Of a stretch of DNA of 64,000 nucleotides, positions 36,201-45,730 are shown piece by piece (the first letter of the stretch is position 1; each line of letters opens with the position of its first letter). The position numbers and the translations under genes are program-made. The notes under the pieces were generated by a model. That model was not told the origin of the DNA, did not search any database, and worked only from the letters and a program-made list of their open reading frames with translations. The stretch covers positions 5,596,686-5,660,685 of the forward strand of contig NW_004624795.1 in NCBI RefSeq assembly GCF_000247695.1, read 5' to 3'. Source of the stretch: Heterocephalus glaber. Taxonomy: Eukaryota > Chordata > Mammalia > Rodentia > Bathyergidae.

Positions 36201-39200
36201 GAGCAGGGCATCTTCCGCTCGAGGCAAACTCCTTGCCCTGCAAAGGGGCCCGAGGCTGGCAGGAGTGGGGACCCTTTCACTCTGAGGCCTGGTCTATTGT
36301 GGCTTTTGGCTGTAAGACCTGGGGCGGAACTGTCCCTGACACTGAGTAGTGTCTCTCCTGTCCCTGATGCTCAGTTTCCTGCCTGGCCATCTGGTTTGGG
36401 GGTTGTTAGGGTTGAAGAGCACACAGTGGGATGGCCCCACTTTGCCTGTGAGCCTGGGGACAGGGTCGCAGTCCTGTGGCAGTTTAGTGAAAGATGGAGT
36501 TGGATGCAGAGAACACTGAGGTGGTGGGAGGTGGGGGTCTGAGGCAGAAAGAAGGGGGTGGCAGCCCTGGAGCCCAGAGGGTGGGGGACAAGGTGGGGTC
36601 TCACGGATGCTTTCAATATGGGGCAGTGGATGGGAACTGAGTGTGCTCCCACCCCGGCTAGACACAGGCAGCCAGTAGTAGCCTTTAATTAGAGCTGTTT
36701 CCCTTTGAGAGCCAACCTGGGCTTGTGCCTCATGCTGAGCAGGCACACAGTGCCTCCCTCAGGGAGCTCGCAGTACAACAGACAGGAGAGGCAGGCTTGG
36801 CTCCAGTCTGATAGGGGAGCATCTAGTTCCCAGCTGGGGGAGAGGTCGGTCCCCACCTTGGAGGCAGCACAGCCTCTGCCTGAAGTGTGCCTCCAGCCCA
36901 TCTGAGAGCCTCCCATCAGACGCTGGCTCCAGTGCACTGGGCCTGCCCTCCAAGTCCTGTGAGTGCCCCGGTGTGCAGAGGGCTTCGGGGCTGGGCTGAG
37001 GCCAGGCATGTGTTTGACGCTTCCTGCCTGGGAAGAGGGTGGAGGAGAAATGGGGCGTTAACCCCAGCGGGATTCTGTGGAGATTGCCCTGAGCCAGGAG
37101 ATGGGCAAGTGGCATCAGGTGCCAGGCTGAGTCGGGTGGGAGCTCAGCAGGCAGACAGCAGGCAAGTGGGCAGCAGCATTCCATGGGCAAGTCCGGGCCA
37201 GCCAGTGGGGCACTTAGGCAGGCGCGCGGCGAGAGCCAGAAACGTTGGTGGCAGAGGAGGGTCGTCCACTTTCCCAGCCACCTCTAAGGAGAAGGGCATC
37301 CGAGGGGTTTGTCCATCCCTGTCCTGTTCCCTTTTCATCCCCAGCCTCTAAGGGTTAAGTGTCCTCAGCTTGAGGCCCAGCGTCTGTTGCAGGAAGTGGA
37401 ATTTGATTCTGGTCCGATTGCCCCCTCCTCTACCTGGTATACATTTCAGGTGTTAGCTTGGTGACTCAGCCACCCCAGGCCAGAAGGCCCCCCTGGCCCC
37501 AGTGAAGTTCAGGAGGGGTAGTCCCGTCCCTCCTTCCATCCCCAAGTTGTGTAGCACCCACACCGGAAGTGGCCGTCAGGACCTGCCCAGGGCTTAGCAG
37601 GTTGGAATGCTAGTGTCATGGTCACATCTGGATCTCATCCGGTCCCCATCGTGGGGGACTCAGGAGATGAGAGAAAGTGCCCTGGATGGTCAGGCTCTCT
37701 TTGCCCTGCTGTGTTCTCTCATTTCTGTGGTGGTCTGAGTTTATCTTCCCACCCTCCCACCTCTGGGCCTGGGGTTTAGTCTGCACTGAGCTGTATCTGC
37801 AGCCTGCACCCCCTCTTAGGGCTGAGATGGGGAGGTAGGATGGGGTGGTGGATGGCAGCCTCTCCCCACTGCCAGCCAGATGGGTTCCAGGCCCACATCT
37901 GGGGGCCTCACCTCTCAGAAGGTGCTGACAATGAGCACCTTTGACCATCTCCGTCTTGAGTCCTGGAGGCCAGGAGGCTGGTAGGCAGCTTTGGCTCCAA
38001 CTTGGGTGGGCACACTAAGGAGCAGGGTGCCCTCCCCTTCACCCCGTTGACATGCCCTTTCTGCTTTCCCTCCCTGCCCCAGGTGTGGGAAGTGAGGACA
38101 GATTCAGTAGGCAGCTCTGCCCGGGCAGGCATCCCCAGGCCATCCAGAGCCCAAAACCCCTAGCGCTGCTCCTGGCTGGGTGGTAGGATGGAAAATCCCA
38201 TCCACTGGTGCCAGCAAGTGCCCGGCTCCTGCCAGAGAGGCTGGTAATACCCAGCTGGCATGAGAAGGCTCAAGTTGGTGGCCAGGCATAAGCTCCCTCC
38301 CCTGAAGCAGTGGGCATTACCTGCCTTGTAGGCTCTCTCCATTGGCACCCTGCTTCCTGCCAAGGAGGCCTCAGGCTACCTGGCACGGTCTTCTGTCAGT
38401 GGCCCCACCAGGTGATGTGGGGAAACAGAGGCTGGCCATGCCCAAGGACAGGCGGTAGGGATGTATGCCAGCTGTGCCCTGTACCCAACCCCCCTCTGCC
38501 TAGACCCTGGGCCTCAGAGACAGGAAGGAGCTGAGTGCCCTCCTGTTTTGCAGCAGCCCTTGTTCTTTTCCACCAGAATGGACACACACATGTACACACA
38601 CAGGACAGCCCAGAGCCTGTGCATAACAATAGCTGAGCCCCATGAGCACCCAAGAAGGTCCAGGGGCCCAGAAGGAAGTGAAGCTGGCCAACCTCACAAG
38701 CTCGGCCCTTCTTCCCCCAGAGATCCCTGGCCGCTGGATCACTCGGCCCACACCCCCAGAGGGCGAAGACAGCACAGGGCCCAGCACCCAGGAGCCTGAG
38801 GTACCTCCCGGACAAGACCTTGTGGCCAGCACAGTGGCAGACGTGGTGACCACCGTGATGGGAAGCTCCCAGCCCGTAGTGACTCGAGGCACTGCCGACA
38901 ACCTCATCCCCGTCTACTGTTCCATCCTGGCTGCCGTGGTCGTGGGCCTCGTGGCCTACATCGTGTTCAAGAGGTAAGAGGCCCCAAGAGTGGGCACTTG
39001 AGCCCTGAAGGAGGGCTGTTTGCTGACCTTGACCTAAAACACAAACACTGTCTTTTTTTTTTTTGGTGGCACTGGGATTAAACCCAGGGCCTTCCCACTG
39101 AGCTACATCCCCAGCCCTTTTTTAACTTTTTATTTTGGGGGAGGGTCTTGCTAAATTGCCCAATCTGACCTCAAACTTGTGATCCTCCTGCCTCAGCTTC

Positions 39201-41052
39201 TGAGACTGCCTGGGATTAAAGGCGTGTACCATCTCGCTCCTTTAACTCAACCCCATTTTAGGCTCCTCTCTTACCACCCCTCAGTGTTCGCCTCTCTTCC
39301 GGCCCCTCACCACTGGCTCCTGACATCCACATCCAGGGACAGGAAGGTACAAGAACTCCAGGAAAGTGTTTTAAAGTTGTAAATGCATTTCCCATTCTTA
39401 ATTATTTTAAGTCATCAAAGTAATACATGATTGTAAAATTTCTCATCTGTTTGGAGAGGATCCTTCCCAATCATTTTCTATGCATTTTTTGTATGACTGC
39501 ATGTATATAAGGCCTTTTATGAGCATATGTAGACACGCAGGTTTTTCTTAAAGCCTCAACGAGGTCACAGTCTACCCATTTTCCTGCTTTTGTGTGCAGT
39601 TACTCCAGTTCCGCCAACTTTCCTGGGGTCACAGATTATCTGACTGTTGGCAACCATTTGTTCCGTAAGGTGGATAGGCAAAAAATCATTTGTGTCGCCA
39701 GTCCCCATGTGATGGGCGTTTGGCTTGTTTTCAGCTTTTTGTTATTGCTTATAATCGCAGAGGAAATCCTTGTGTGTATAGCTGTCCACATGTGGGAGTA
39801 TTTTGGAAGGGGTGATTGGGAGAAGTAGAATTCCTGAGAAGTTATTTATTCATGCACTGCCCATTCCATGAACATCCACCGAACGCTTTCAGAGTGCCCC
39901 GAACCTCATGGAGCTGTCCTCAGGCTGTCATAACCCTGGGGGCCCCTCTGTGTCCTTGGCCCTACACATCAGAGCAGATCCCTCACCCGAGGGCTGGCCT
40001 GTCCCCCGGCCCCAGGTGGAACAGCTGCAAGCAGAACAAGCAAGGAGCCAACAGCAGACCCGTGAACCAGACGCCCCCACCCGAGGGCGAAAAGCTGCAC
40101 AGCGACAGCGGGATCTCTGTGGACAGCCAGAGCCTGCATGATCAGCAGCCCCACACGCAGACGGCCTCAGGTCAGGGTGAGTGGCCGCAGGTGGCCAGTA
40201 CCCTGATCGAGATCAGACTACAGGAGGGACCCCCAGGCTGGGAGCCGCTGGGGGAGGGGCAGGGGAAGGGCGGGCCTTTCCAGCAGGTGACCAGCGAAAT
40301 GGAAGCTTTTACAAGTCAGAGTATCCAGACTCATCAAGCTAATTGTCCCCCCTGGGGGCTAATTACTGCCCAAAGTAACTGCAATTAGCCTCCTGCCCTG
40401 GGCTTCTGGGGAACAAGTGGCCAAGTATGGACCCTAATTAGTGGTCCTCAGGCTCCAGGACGCTCAGTCGCTACAGTTGTCTGGAGCTAGGAGTCCTGTC
40501 TCCGCCTCAGCCTTGATTAATTGCTGAGGAGTGGGAGGGGTTAGGTGGCCAGGATGGTGCCAGAGCAGTGGGTAAGGAGGGGACAGCATGCCAGCGTGCC
40601 CCAGCCCCCTCCTAGCCCTGCCTCCATCGAGGACTCCTCTTTGCCTTCCTGCACCTCTGCAGTGGGAGGAGAGGGGCTCATGCCAGCCCCCAGCCTGCTG
40701 TGGGGGAGAAGGGTGCAGGGCTGAGACTGATGCCCTCTGGGTTCCCGCAGCCCTCAAGGGTGACGGCGGCCTCTACAGCAGCTTGCCCCCTGCCAAGCGG
40801 GAGGAGGTGGAGAAGCTCCTGAACAGCTCGGCCGGGGACACCTGGCGGCACCTGGCAGGCGAGCTGGGCTACCAGCCCGAGCACATAGACTCCTTCACCC
40901 ACGAGGCCTGCCCCACCCGCGCCCTGCTCGCCAGCTGGGCCGCCCAGGACAGCGCGACGCTCGACGCCCTCCTGGCCGCGCTGCGCCGCATCCAGCGAGC
41001 TGACATCGTGGAGAGCCTGTGCAGCGAGTCCACAGCCACGTCCCCCGTGTGA
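27166..41052 (+). CDS. NGFR: NGFR (p75NTR, TNFRSF16) complete coding region in six exons
   Basis: Coding segments are 27166-27207, 32721-32862, 35510-35869, 38721-38973, 40016-40176 and 40751-41052, joined at GT-AG junctions with intron phases 0, 1, 1, 2, 1. They sum to 1260 nt, or 419 residues. NGFR is a type I plasma-membrane receptor for neurotrophins and proneurotrophins, working with sortilin, TRK or NOGO receptors and signalling through a death domain. Visible parts: signal peptide about 1-20, four cysteine-rich TNFR repeats about 24-181 with an N-glycosylation sequon NQT at 52-54, a Ser/Thr/Pro-rich stalk about 182-242, a transmembrane helix about 243-264 with Cys248 (Cys257 in rat numbering) and an AxxxG motif, a juxtamembrane palmitoylation-type Cys270, a death domain about 336-410, and a C-terminal SPV. 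Human NGFR is 427 residues; this one starts at the equivalent of human Met10 and has one extra Pro in the signal peptide. Identification is by near-identity to the family throughout. Confidence 0.97.
28180..28195 (+). promoter_or_regulatory. Candidate CTCF site, NGFR intron 1
   Basis: GCCCCCAGGGGGCACT matches 15 of 16 positions of the consensus RCCASYAGRKGGCRSY (the A at position 4 is C). It lies in the CpG island about 1 kb past exon 1. Confidence 0.5.
28495..28575 (-). mobile_element. MIR SINE relic, intron 1
   Basis: GATGAGGAGACCGAGGCTCTG and TGGCTAAGATCTCACAAG are the antisense MIR 3' part, within the CpG island. Confidence 0.7.
30045..30235 (-). mobile_element. MIR-type relic, intron 1
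   Basis: CATTATCTCACTCAGTTCCAC, GATGAGAAAACAGGTTTAGG and AAGTAACAGATCTGGGATTT in antisense MIR order. Confidence 0.7.
30627..30754 (+). mobile_element. B1-like SINE, intron 1
   Basis: AGCCAGGCATAGTGGTGTG start and GACCCTGACTCAAAATAAAA end. Confidence 0.9.
30756..30838 (+). mobile_element. ID SINE, intron 1
   Basis: GGGCTAGGGATGTAGCTCAG with TAGAATG, the classic ID variable region rather than the GGATTTAGC subtype. Confidence 0.85.
32721..32862 (+). CDS. NGFR: NGFR coding exon 2 (end of signal peptide, CRD1; residues 15-62)
   Basis: The acceptor is ccccacctag and the donor is GTGAGT at 32863. It encodes VSLGGA, the signal-peptide end, then the first cysteine-rich domain with Cys at 24, 35, 36, 39, 49, 56 and 59, and the sequon NQT at 52-54. 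The exon begins in phase 0 and ends after the first base of the Ser62 codon. Confidence 0.97.
33885..33930. repeat. (CCCCCT)n tract, intron 2
   Basis: Four to five CCCTCC hexamers continuing into CTTCC-rich sequence; strand-asymmetric C/T only. Confidence 0.85.
34425..34520 (-). mobile_element. MIR SINE relic, intron 2
   Basis: CTCAGAGAGGTTAAGTAAAAC and CGCACAGCTAACTACTGAC in antisense MIR order. Confidence 0.75.
35510..35869 (+). CDS. NGFR: NGFR coding exon 3 (CRD2-CRD4; residues 62-182)
   Basis: The acceptor is tctgcccgcag and the donor is GTGAGC at 35870. It encodes the bulk of the neurotrophin-binding ectodomain, beginning VTFSDVVSAT and ending RWADAECE, with regularly spaced TNFR-type cysteines and no indels against the human protein as recalled. 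The exon is very GC-rich and CpG-dense for an internal exon. A strong CTCF-like motif lies 43 bases past its end. Confidence 0.97.
35870..38720 (+). other. NGFR: NGFR intron 3
   Basis: A 2.85-kb phase-1 intron with no recognisable SINE or LINE insertions. It begins with a CTCF-like motif at 35912-35926. The rest is unique GC-moderate sequence in which I see no coding potential. Confidence 0.85.
35912..35926 (-). promoter_or_regulatory. Candidate CTCF site after NGFR exon 3
   Basis: GGCGCCCTCTGGGGG matches 14 of 15 positions of the reverse-complement CTCF core. It faces the two upstream + strand candidates. Confidence 0.5.
38721..38973 (+). CDS. NGFR: NGFR coding exon 4 (stalk and transmembrane helix; residues 182-266)
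   Basis: The acceptor is cttcccccag and the donor is GTAAGA at 38974. It encodes the Pro/Ser/Thr-rich stalk (IPGRWITRPT onward), site of O-glycosylation and alpha-secretase cleavage in the family, then the membrane helix VYCSILAAVVVGLVAYIVF. Several stalk residues differ from human, as expected for its fastest-evolving part. The exon ends after two bases of the Arg266 codon. Confidence 0.96.
39053..39117 (-). mobile_element. ID-type SINE, intron 4
   Basis: T tail, GGTGGCACTGGGATTAAACC and CACTGAGCTACATCCCCAG. Confidence 0.85.
39118..39240 (-). mobile_element. B1-like SINE, intron 4
   Basis: GGGTCTTGCTAAATTGCCC through GGGATTAAAGGCGTGTACC in antisense, abutting the ID element. Confidence 0.82.
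39395..39850 (-). mobile_element. Old L1M/HAL1-like LINE relic, intron 4
   Basis: The order GTGATGGGCGTTTGGCTTG, TTTTTGTTATTGCTTATAAT, AATCCTTGTGTGTATAGC, GAAGTAGAATTCCTGAG parallels the antisense 3' region of old L1 elements. Confidence 0.6.
40016..40176 (+). CDS. NGFR: NGFR coding exon 5 (juxtamembrane cytoplasmic region; residues 266-320)
   Basis: The acceptor is cccccggccccag and the donor is GTGAGT at 40177. It encodes WNSCKQNKQGANSRPVNQTP onward to TASGQ. This is the chopper/juxtamembrane region, with palmitoylation-type Cys270 and a conserved HSDSGISVDSQSLHDQQ stretch. The sequence is nearly invariant with respect to other mammals. Confidence 0.96.
40177..40750 (+). other. NGFR: NGFR intron 5
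   Basis: A 574-bp phase-1 intron free of recognisable repeats. The middle (40330-40530) carries a cluster of homeodomain-type TAATT sites and is the best candidate intragenic regulatory element in the gene. Confidence 0.88.
40330..40530. promoter_or_regulatory. Candidate homeodomain-bound enhancer in NGFR intron 5
   Basis: GCTAATTG (40338-40345), GCTAATTA (40358-40365), CAATTAGC (40382-40389), CTAATTAG (40434-40441) and GATTAATTGC (40515-40524) cluster in 190 bp of otherwise GC-rich DNA. The first two sites are exactly 20 bp apart. Factor identity (LHX, DLX, ISL, MSX class) cannot be told from the core. Confidence 0.5.
40751..41052 (+). CDS. NGFR: NGFR terminal coding exon 6 (death domain; residues 320-419)
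   Basis: The acceptor is gttcccgcag and the stop TGA is at 41050-41052. It encodes the six-helix death domain, roughly from PAKREEVEKLL to RRIQRADIVESLC, then STATSPV with its PDZ-type C terminus. The death domain couples the receptor to TRAF6, RIP2, NRIF and RhoGDI in the known pathway. No frameshift or internal stop is present. Confidence 0.97.
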
Positions 41053-41554
41053 GCTGACGGCCGGGAGCCCCCCGCCCTGTCCCCACATTCCGACGACTGA
41101 AGCTCCGGCCAGCCCCCTCGGAGCCCATGTCCCCAGGGGTGGGCCAGCCCACAGAGCTGGGCTCCACTGGGCAGGGCCTCCGAGCCTGGCCCACACTACA
41201 GCCCTGCCACACCTCTCTGTGGCCCCTCGCTTCTGATCACAACCCTCTCCAGCGAGAGAAGTGGCCTTCCCTGCCCCCGCCTGCCCTCCCTTCCACCCAC
41301 GCTAGGAAGGCAGCCCTTCCCACCTCAGCTGGGGAGGAGCTGCCCTCAAGGATGGTGTGGGACAGTGACGAGGCCCAGAGACTCAGGAGGAGGTCCTGAG
41401 GAGCCAGAGCCATGGACTCTACACTGTGAACTTGGGGAGCGAGGGGGACTGTACTAGCCTAAGCCCTCCCGCGCCCTCCCTGCTGGCCTGAGATGAGAGA
41501 TCAGGGGCCTGGCTGAGCTGGAAGCGGGTGTGGAACCCTGTCCCCCCTTCCTTT

Positions 41555-41605
41555 TACATGCAGGACAGTGAGGCCCAGAGAGAGGCAGTGACTCGCCCCA
41601 GGCCA
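41555..41605 (-). mobile_element. MIR-like segment in the NGFR 3' UTR
   Basis: GGACAGTGAGGCCCAGAGAG and CTCGCCCCAGGCCACCCAGC resemble the antisense MIR core. Confidence 0.55.
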
Positions 41606-42834
41606 CCCAGCCAAGGGGGATGCCGTGCAGCCCCCCTCTCTGAATGAGGGCCCCCAGGTTTGTGGAGGGCTGGGGGAGGAGTCCAAGTGGCTTCGGGGAA
41701 ATGTCCTGAAGCTCAGTCCTCTCTAGGGTACCCATCAGGCCCCTGTGTGGCCCCTCTGGGCTGGGCTGCTTGCCCGAGGCCTGGCCCTCGGGTCTGTCCG
41801 CAGGAGTCGGGTTTGGGGATTGTGGGAAGGGATGCTGCTGCCCGATGCCTGTGCCCCGTGGGCTTGTCCCCCTGTCTGTTGGTGCCCCTTGTCCTGGCAC
41901 AGACCTGGAGCCAACACACCCCTAGGAGTCAGAGACCAGGCCCCCACTTCCCCCCAGCAACACACACACAGGATGGGACTTTCTGAGTCCCGTCTCAGCT
42001 GAGGACTGGTCCCTGCTGGGGCCGCTGCCAGTGCTGCATCTTGGTGGGAGCTGAGCTCGGCCGGACTGTCTCCTCCACCCCGGCCTTGGCCGGCCAAGGA
42101 TGCTGAGCCCGGGCCTGGCGTCCGTCTGTCTTCCAGGGCCCTGCGTGGGGGAATGCTCCCCGCCCCTTCCCACAGCCGGGCCTTGGCTGGGCCCAGAGAT
42201 TTTGATGAAGAAAAGCAGGCCGGTGGTGTGGGAACGAAGCAAGAAGGAATCAAGTTGGACTCATCACCTCTAGGGGTTCCTCCCAACTTAGAAGACCCGT
42301 TTCCTTAGAGTGGCCAGAAAGGGGCCGTGGGTCTCAGTGGCGTTTTCACCCCTTTCTTGGCCTGTTGTTTTGCTTGCTGTTGGAATGAATGTGCCCCCTC
42401 TATTTAGCATGAAGGAGCCCGGGCAGGGGGTGCAGGGACCGCCGTCCCTCCCCACCCAGGGCTCTCCCAAGCCTGTAGTAGGGACTAGGAGCATTGCACT
42501 AGGTGACACTTGGTGACCTCAGTCTGTGATAGGAGGAAGCACACCTGCTGGCCCCTCACCCAAGCCCCTGGGGCATGGAACAGACTGAGGGTATTTATTT
42601 TCCTGCACCACAGCTGGGGAGGGCGTTAGGGGCTGCGAGTATGTTGTAGCATGTGTTTGGTTCTAGGGTCCCCGCCTCCCTCCCTTGGGCTGCGACAACG
42701 GAACCCTTTTGGCCCTGCAGCTGGGAGCTGCGTGCTCCAGACCTCCTGCCACCGGCCTGTCACCTCCCCTTGCATCCTGTGTAATCATTTCTTGGGCCCT
42801 CCTGAAGCCTACACATAGAACATAAGTGATGAAC

Positions 42835-42840
42835 ATTAAA
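42835..42840 (+). terminator. NGFR: NGFR polyadenylation signal ATTAAA
   Basis: ATTAAA is followed after about 15 nt by an A-rich segment. It is the first good signal after the stop codon and is placed as expected for the full-length 3' UTR. Confidence 0.72.
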
Positions 42841-42860
42841 TAGCAAAGAAAGAAAAAGTA

Positions 42861-43681
42861 CGAAGAGGCTTTCTGGGAGTCAGAGTTGTTTGGGGTTGCG
42901 TGTGTCCCGGGAACTCCAGGTGTAATTGCCAACTCGGTGAGTTCTTGTCCTATTTTTCCCCTCCACCCACCTGGGAAGTCCAGCAAGTTCCCTTGTGTAG
43001 CCACGAGGCTCATTTTAGTGGGAGGGGGAGGAGAGGGGGCCCTTTGCCCCCAGGTCTTGGCAAGGGAAAGTAGAAACAGTCATGGGGGAAGCTGGCCAGC
43101 TGTGAACTTGATCAGATGTCAGAAGTGAAACTGACCACAGGGGACCCTGAGGTTTGCCAGGAGGCCCAGGTCATGACCCCACAGCTCCCAGCCACCCACA
43201 TGGCCTGTCACACACACACATACACACACACACAAGCGCACACAGAATCTGGCTCCAGATGGCTCTGCAGGAGGCTGACTGGCCCGGCCCTCCAACTCTG
43301 ATGGGTGGATCCCAGCCCTGGCTTCTGCCTGCCTGGCTGGGTGCCCTGGCCTGGCCCAGGCTTGGGGACTGCTGGGGCTGCAGGCTTCTGGGCCCAGGCT
43401 GCTACCCGCCTCTGAGGCCAGCTGGGCAGGGGACAGAGCTGCTTCTGCTGGTAGCTGGCTCAGGTCTTCCGTTACTGGGGAAGGCAGGGGAGGCATGGAC
43501 TTCCAGAAAGAGCAACAGAGAAACCTTCTTGACTCCACGTCCAGGGAGATGAGCCAGCCAGACCCCGGGGAGTCAGACACAAGGAGGAGGGGCCTTTTTG
43601 TTGTTCTCCCCAACTCACACACACAGATAGTGGCAAGAAGACTGGGTGTGGGGAGGAAGGCCTCAGAGGAGGTCAGAGAAA
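42861..43681. other. Gene-free sequence just downstream of NGFR
   Basis: Unique GC-rich DNA apart from the (CA)n run. No second gene start is visible. Confidence 0.45.
43205..43245. repeat. (CA)n microsatellite, interrupted
   Basis: CACACACACATACACACACA-type run about 350 bp downstream of the NGFR polyadenylation site. Confidence 0.9.
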
Positions 43682-43845
43682 TGATCTCCGTATTAGGGAA
43701 CAGCCTGTGAGATGGCAGAGTCTCTGACTCAAAGGTGCCTCCTGTCTGATGGAGGGACAGTCCGGGACTCAAGGGTGTTCCTAGTCTGATGAGAGGCAGA
43801 ACTCCTGTCCTAAGGGAGCCCTGCTCCTCGTTTTGATGGAAGGAA
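43682..43845. repeat. Four-unit, ~40-bp degenerate tandem repeat
   Basis: Units share CTGTCTGATGGAGGG / CTAGTCTGATGAGAGG / CAGCCTGTGAGATGGCAG / CTCGTTTTGATGGAAGG endings at about 40-bp spacing, with GACTCAAAGGTG / GACTCAAGGGTG between the middle two. Confidence 0.6.
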
Positions 43846-43899
43846 TGTAGTCTCTTGGTGCTGTCCCTCGGGGCTGAGGGAGGTGTAAATGCAGCCTTC

Positions 43900-43985
43900 C
43901 TTTTTTTTTTTTTTGTACTGGGGATCGAACTTTGGTCCTTGCGCTTGCATAGCAGGCGGAGAAACCGCTGAGCTAAATCCCTGGC
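43900..43985 (-). mobile_element. ID-like tRNA SINE
   Basis: Antisense, T15 tail, GTACTGGGGATCGAAC; flanked by GCAGCCTTCC and CAAGCCTTCC. Confidence 0.9.
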
Positions 43986-44017
43986 CCAAGCCTTCCATTT
44001 TGATGGCACATTCTTTC

Positions 44018-44138
44018 CTCTTTCTTTGGATTTGGAGTCTTACTAGGTAGTCCAGGCTGGCCTTGAACTCTCAGTGATCCTCCTGCCTCAGCCTCCTGAG
44101 TGCTGAGATGGCAGCTGTACCCCACCACTCCTGGCTTG
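44018..44138 (-). mobile_element. B1-like SINE
   Basis: TAGTCCAGGCTGGCCTTGAAC and CTGCCTCAGCCTCCTGAGTG in antisense. Confidence 0.88.
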
Positions 44139-44164
44139 CAACTGTACACTCTTATTTATTTAGT

Positions 44165-44250
44165 TGGTTCTGTGGTGCTGGGGAGCAAGTGCAGGGCCTT
44201 GGACAGGCCAGGCAAGCACTCTACCGAGGAGCCACAACCCCAGCCCCACA
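44165..44250 (-). mobile_element. Diverged ID-type SINE
   Basis: GTGGTGCTGGGGAGCAAGTGC and GCAAGCACTCTACCGAGGAG in antisense. Confidence 0.75.
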
Positions 44251-44626
44251 ACTTCGTGCTTGCCTGAGAAGACTGAGCAGACAGGCCCTACATGGTGTGC
44301 ACTGCCACATCAAGGCAAGTGGAGGCCCCAGCAGCCCCTGGCACCAGGGGTCAGGGAAGGGCCACAGAAGCTGAGCCCTAAGGGCCGTAAGTTAGGAAGC
44401 TCGGGGAGGAGTGTGTGTGGCCTAAAATCAGGTTCAGCCCCAAGTGGGGGGGAGCAGAGCCAGCCTGGGGAGGCTGCAGGGCTGGGAGCCAGAGCAGAGG
44501 GAGGGAGTGGCAGGATGCACAGGGCAGGCCTCTGAGGGTCTGGCAAAGGGGTCTGGATGCAGTAGACTGGGAACCTCGGAGGGGGCGGAGCCAGGAAGAG
44601 GCACCACCCATAGAGCTGGGGTGCCT

Positions 44627-44699
44627 TCTGTTTGTTGCTGGGGGTGGGGATTGAAGCCAGGCCTCTAGCTCTTCTGCAGAGCCACACTCCCGGCCTCCA
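44627..44699 (-). mobile_element. Diverged ID-type SINE
   Basis: GGGGTGGGGATTGAAGCCAGG and GCAGAGCCACACTCCCGGCC. Confidence 0.6.
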
Positions 44700-44899
44700 G
44701 GTTGCATTGTAGTGAGCATCTGAGGAGGCCGGAAGTGACTGCAGCTGACCCAGCACTCCTGGGGCTATGGGGTACAGATCCTTAAAGACGTGCTGCCAGA
44801 GGTCCCTCTGCACCCCGCCCCCTGCAGTGCAGACAGACCCTCTTGTCCTCCTTAGCCTGGCCTCCATTCCTCCTCTAATTCTCCCCCAAGAGCTCCCCA

Positions 44900-45330
44900 T
44901 CTTTGCTGTGGTATTGGAGAGCTGAGTGTGAACCCCACACCTTCCTGAGGCTCACTGCTCTCTGTGCTGTTTTCCTCACTCTCAGAGCCCCCCCACCAGT
45001 CTCCTTGCATGTCTCACAGCTGTGCTATTCCCTCTGCCACAGGACATTTGCACCTGCTGCTTCTTTGTCTAGCACTCTCTCTCCCAAGCCACATCAGTCC
45101 AGCACTTCCTTGGGAAAAACCCCAGAGCCCAAATCAGGCTTCCTGACTTCAGCTTCAGAAACTACCATGCCCCCTTCCTTTGCTTTAGACCACTTCATCT
45201 CTCTTTGTAATTAGGCACCCGTTGGGATGCCTAATATTTGATTACTGTAAATTCCAGGAAACCAGAGTTAAGCTCTGGTTTTGCTAACCCTCTAATCCTT
45301 AGCACCTTGCTTGACACAGAGTTGGCATTT
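44900..45330 (+). mobile_element. L2 LINE relic
   Basis: CCTCTGCCACAGGACATTTGC, CTGCTGCTTCTTTGTCTAGC and CAGCACTTCCTTGG keep L2 order. Confidence 0.6.
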
Positions 45331-45462
45331 GACAGATTCACACTGGCTAACAGAATGGGTGCGCTCGGAAACAGCTCTGCCCAACAGAAATTAATACAAG
45401 AGATATACTTGCAATTTAAAACCATTTAGTAGCAACATTACACGAGCAAACGGGCAACATGT

Positions 45463-45550
45463 GGACCGGGGATGTAGCTTGGTGGCACTGCAGCTGCCTG
45501 GCAAGCACAAGGTCCTGCGTTTGATCCCCAGTACTGGAAAAAAGGAAAGA
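45463..45550 (+). mobile_element. ID-like tRNA SINE
   Basis: GGGGATGTAGCTTGGTGGC with B box GCGTTTGATCCCCAGTACTGG. Confidence 0.85.
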
Positions 45551-45635
45551 AAAGCTAACAGGTGAATTTACAAGTAGATTTAGCCTAATGTAAAGAATTA
45601 TTTCAACACGTAATCAATATGTTAACATTATTATT

Positions 45636-45715
45636 TTTTTGGTACTGGGGATCGAACTCGGGTCCTTAGCTTGTGAGGCAGGCGGTGGAACCACTGAGCT
45701 AAATCCCCGGCCCAA
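45636..45715 (-). mobile_element. ID-like tRNA SINE
   Basis: Exact 15-bp target duplication GTTAACATTATTATT at 45621-45635 and 45716-45730. Confidence 0.95.
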
Positions 45716-45730
45716 GTTAACATTATTATT

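Larger units (their letters stand above)
38974..40015 (+). other. NGFR: NGFR intron 4
   Basis: A 1.04-kb phase-2 intron largely made of repeats: an antisense ID-type SINE, an antisense B1 and an old L1M/HAL1-like relic. About 60 bases of unique sequence precede the exon 5 acceptor. Confidence 0.88.
41053..42860 (+). other. NGFR: NGFR 3' UTR
   Basis: About 1.8 kb of repeat-poor, GC-rich sequence runs from the stop codon to just past an ATTAAA signal. A MIR-like segment (41555-41605) lies inside it. Its length is close to the roughly 2-kb 3' UTR known for mammalian NGFR. The cleavage point is estimated. Confidence 0.8.

Noticed and set aside
38752..38766. Third CTCF-like motif in exon 4
   Set aside because: It matches at only about 13 of 15 positions and lies in coding sequence constrained for other reasons.
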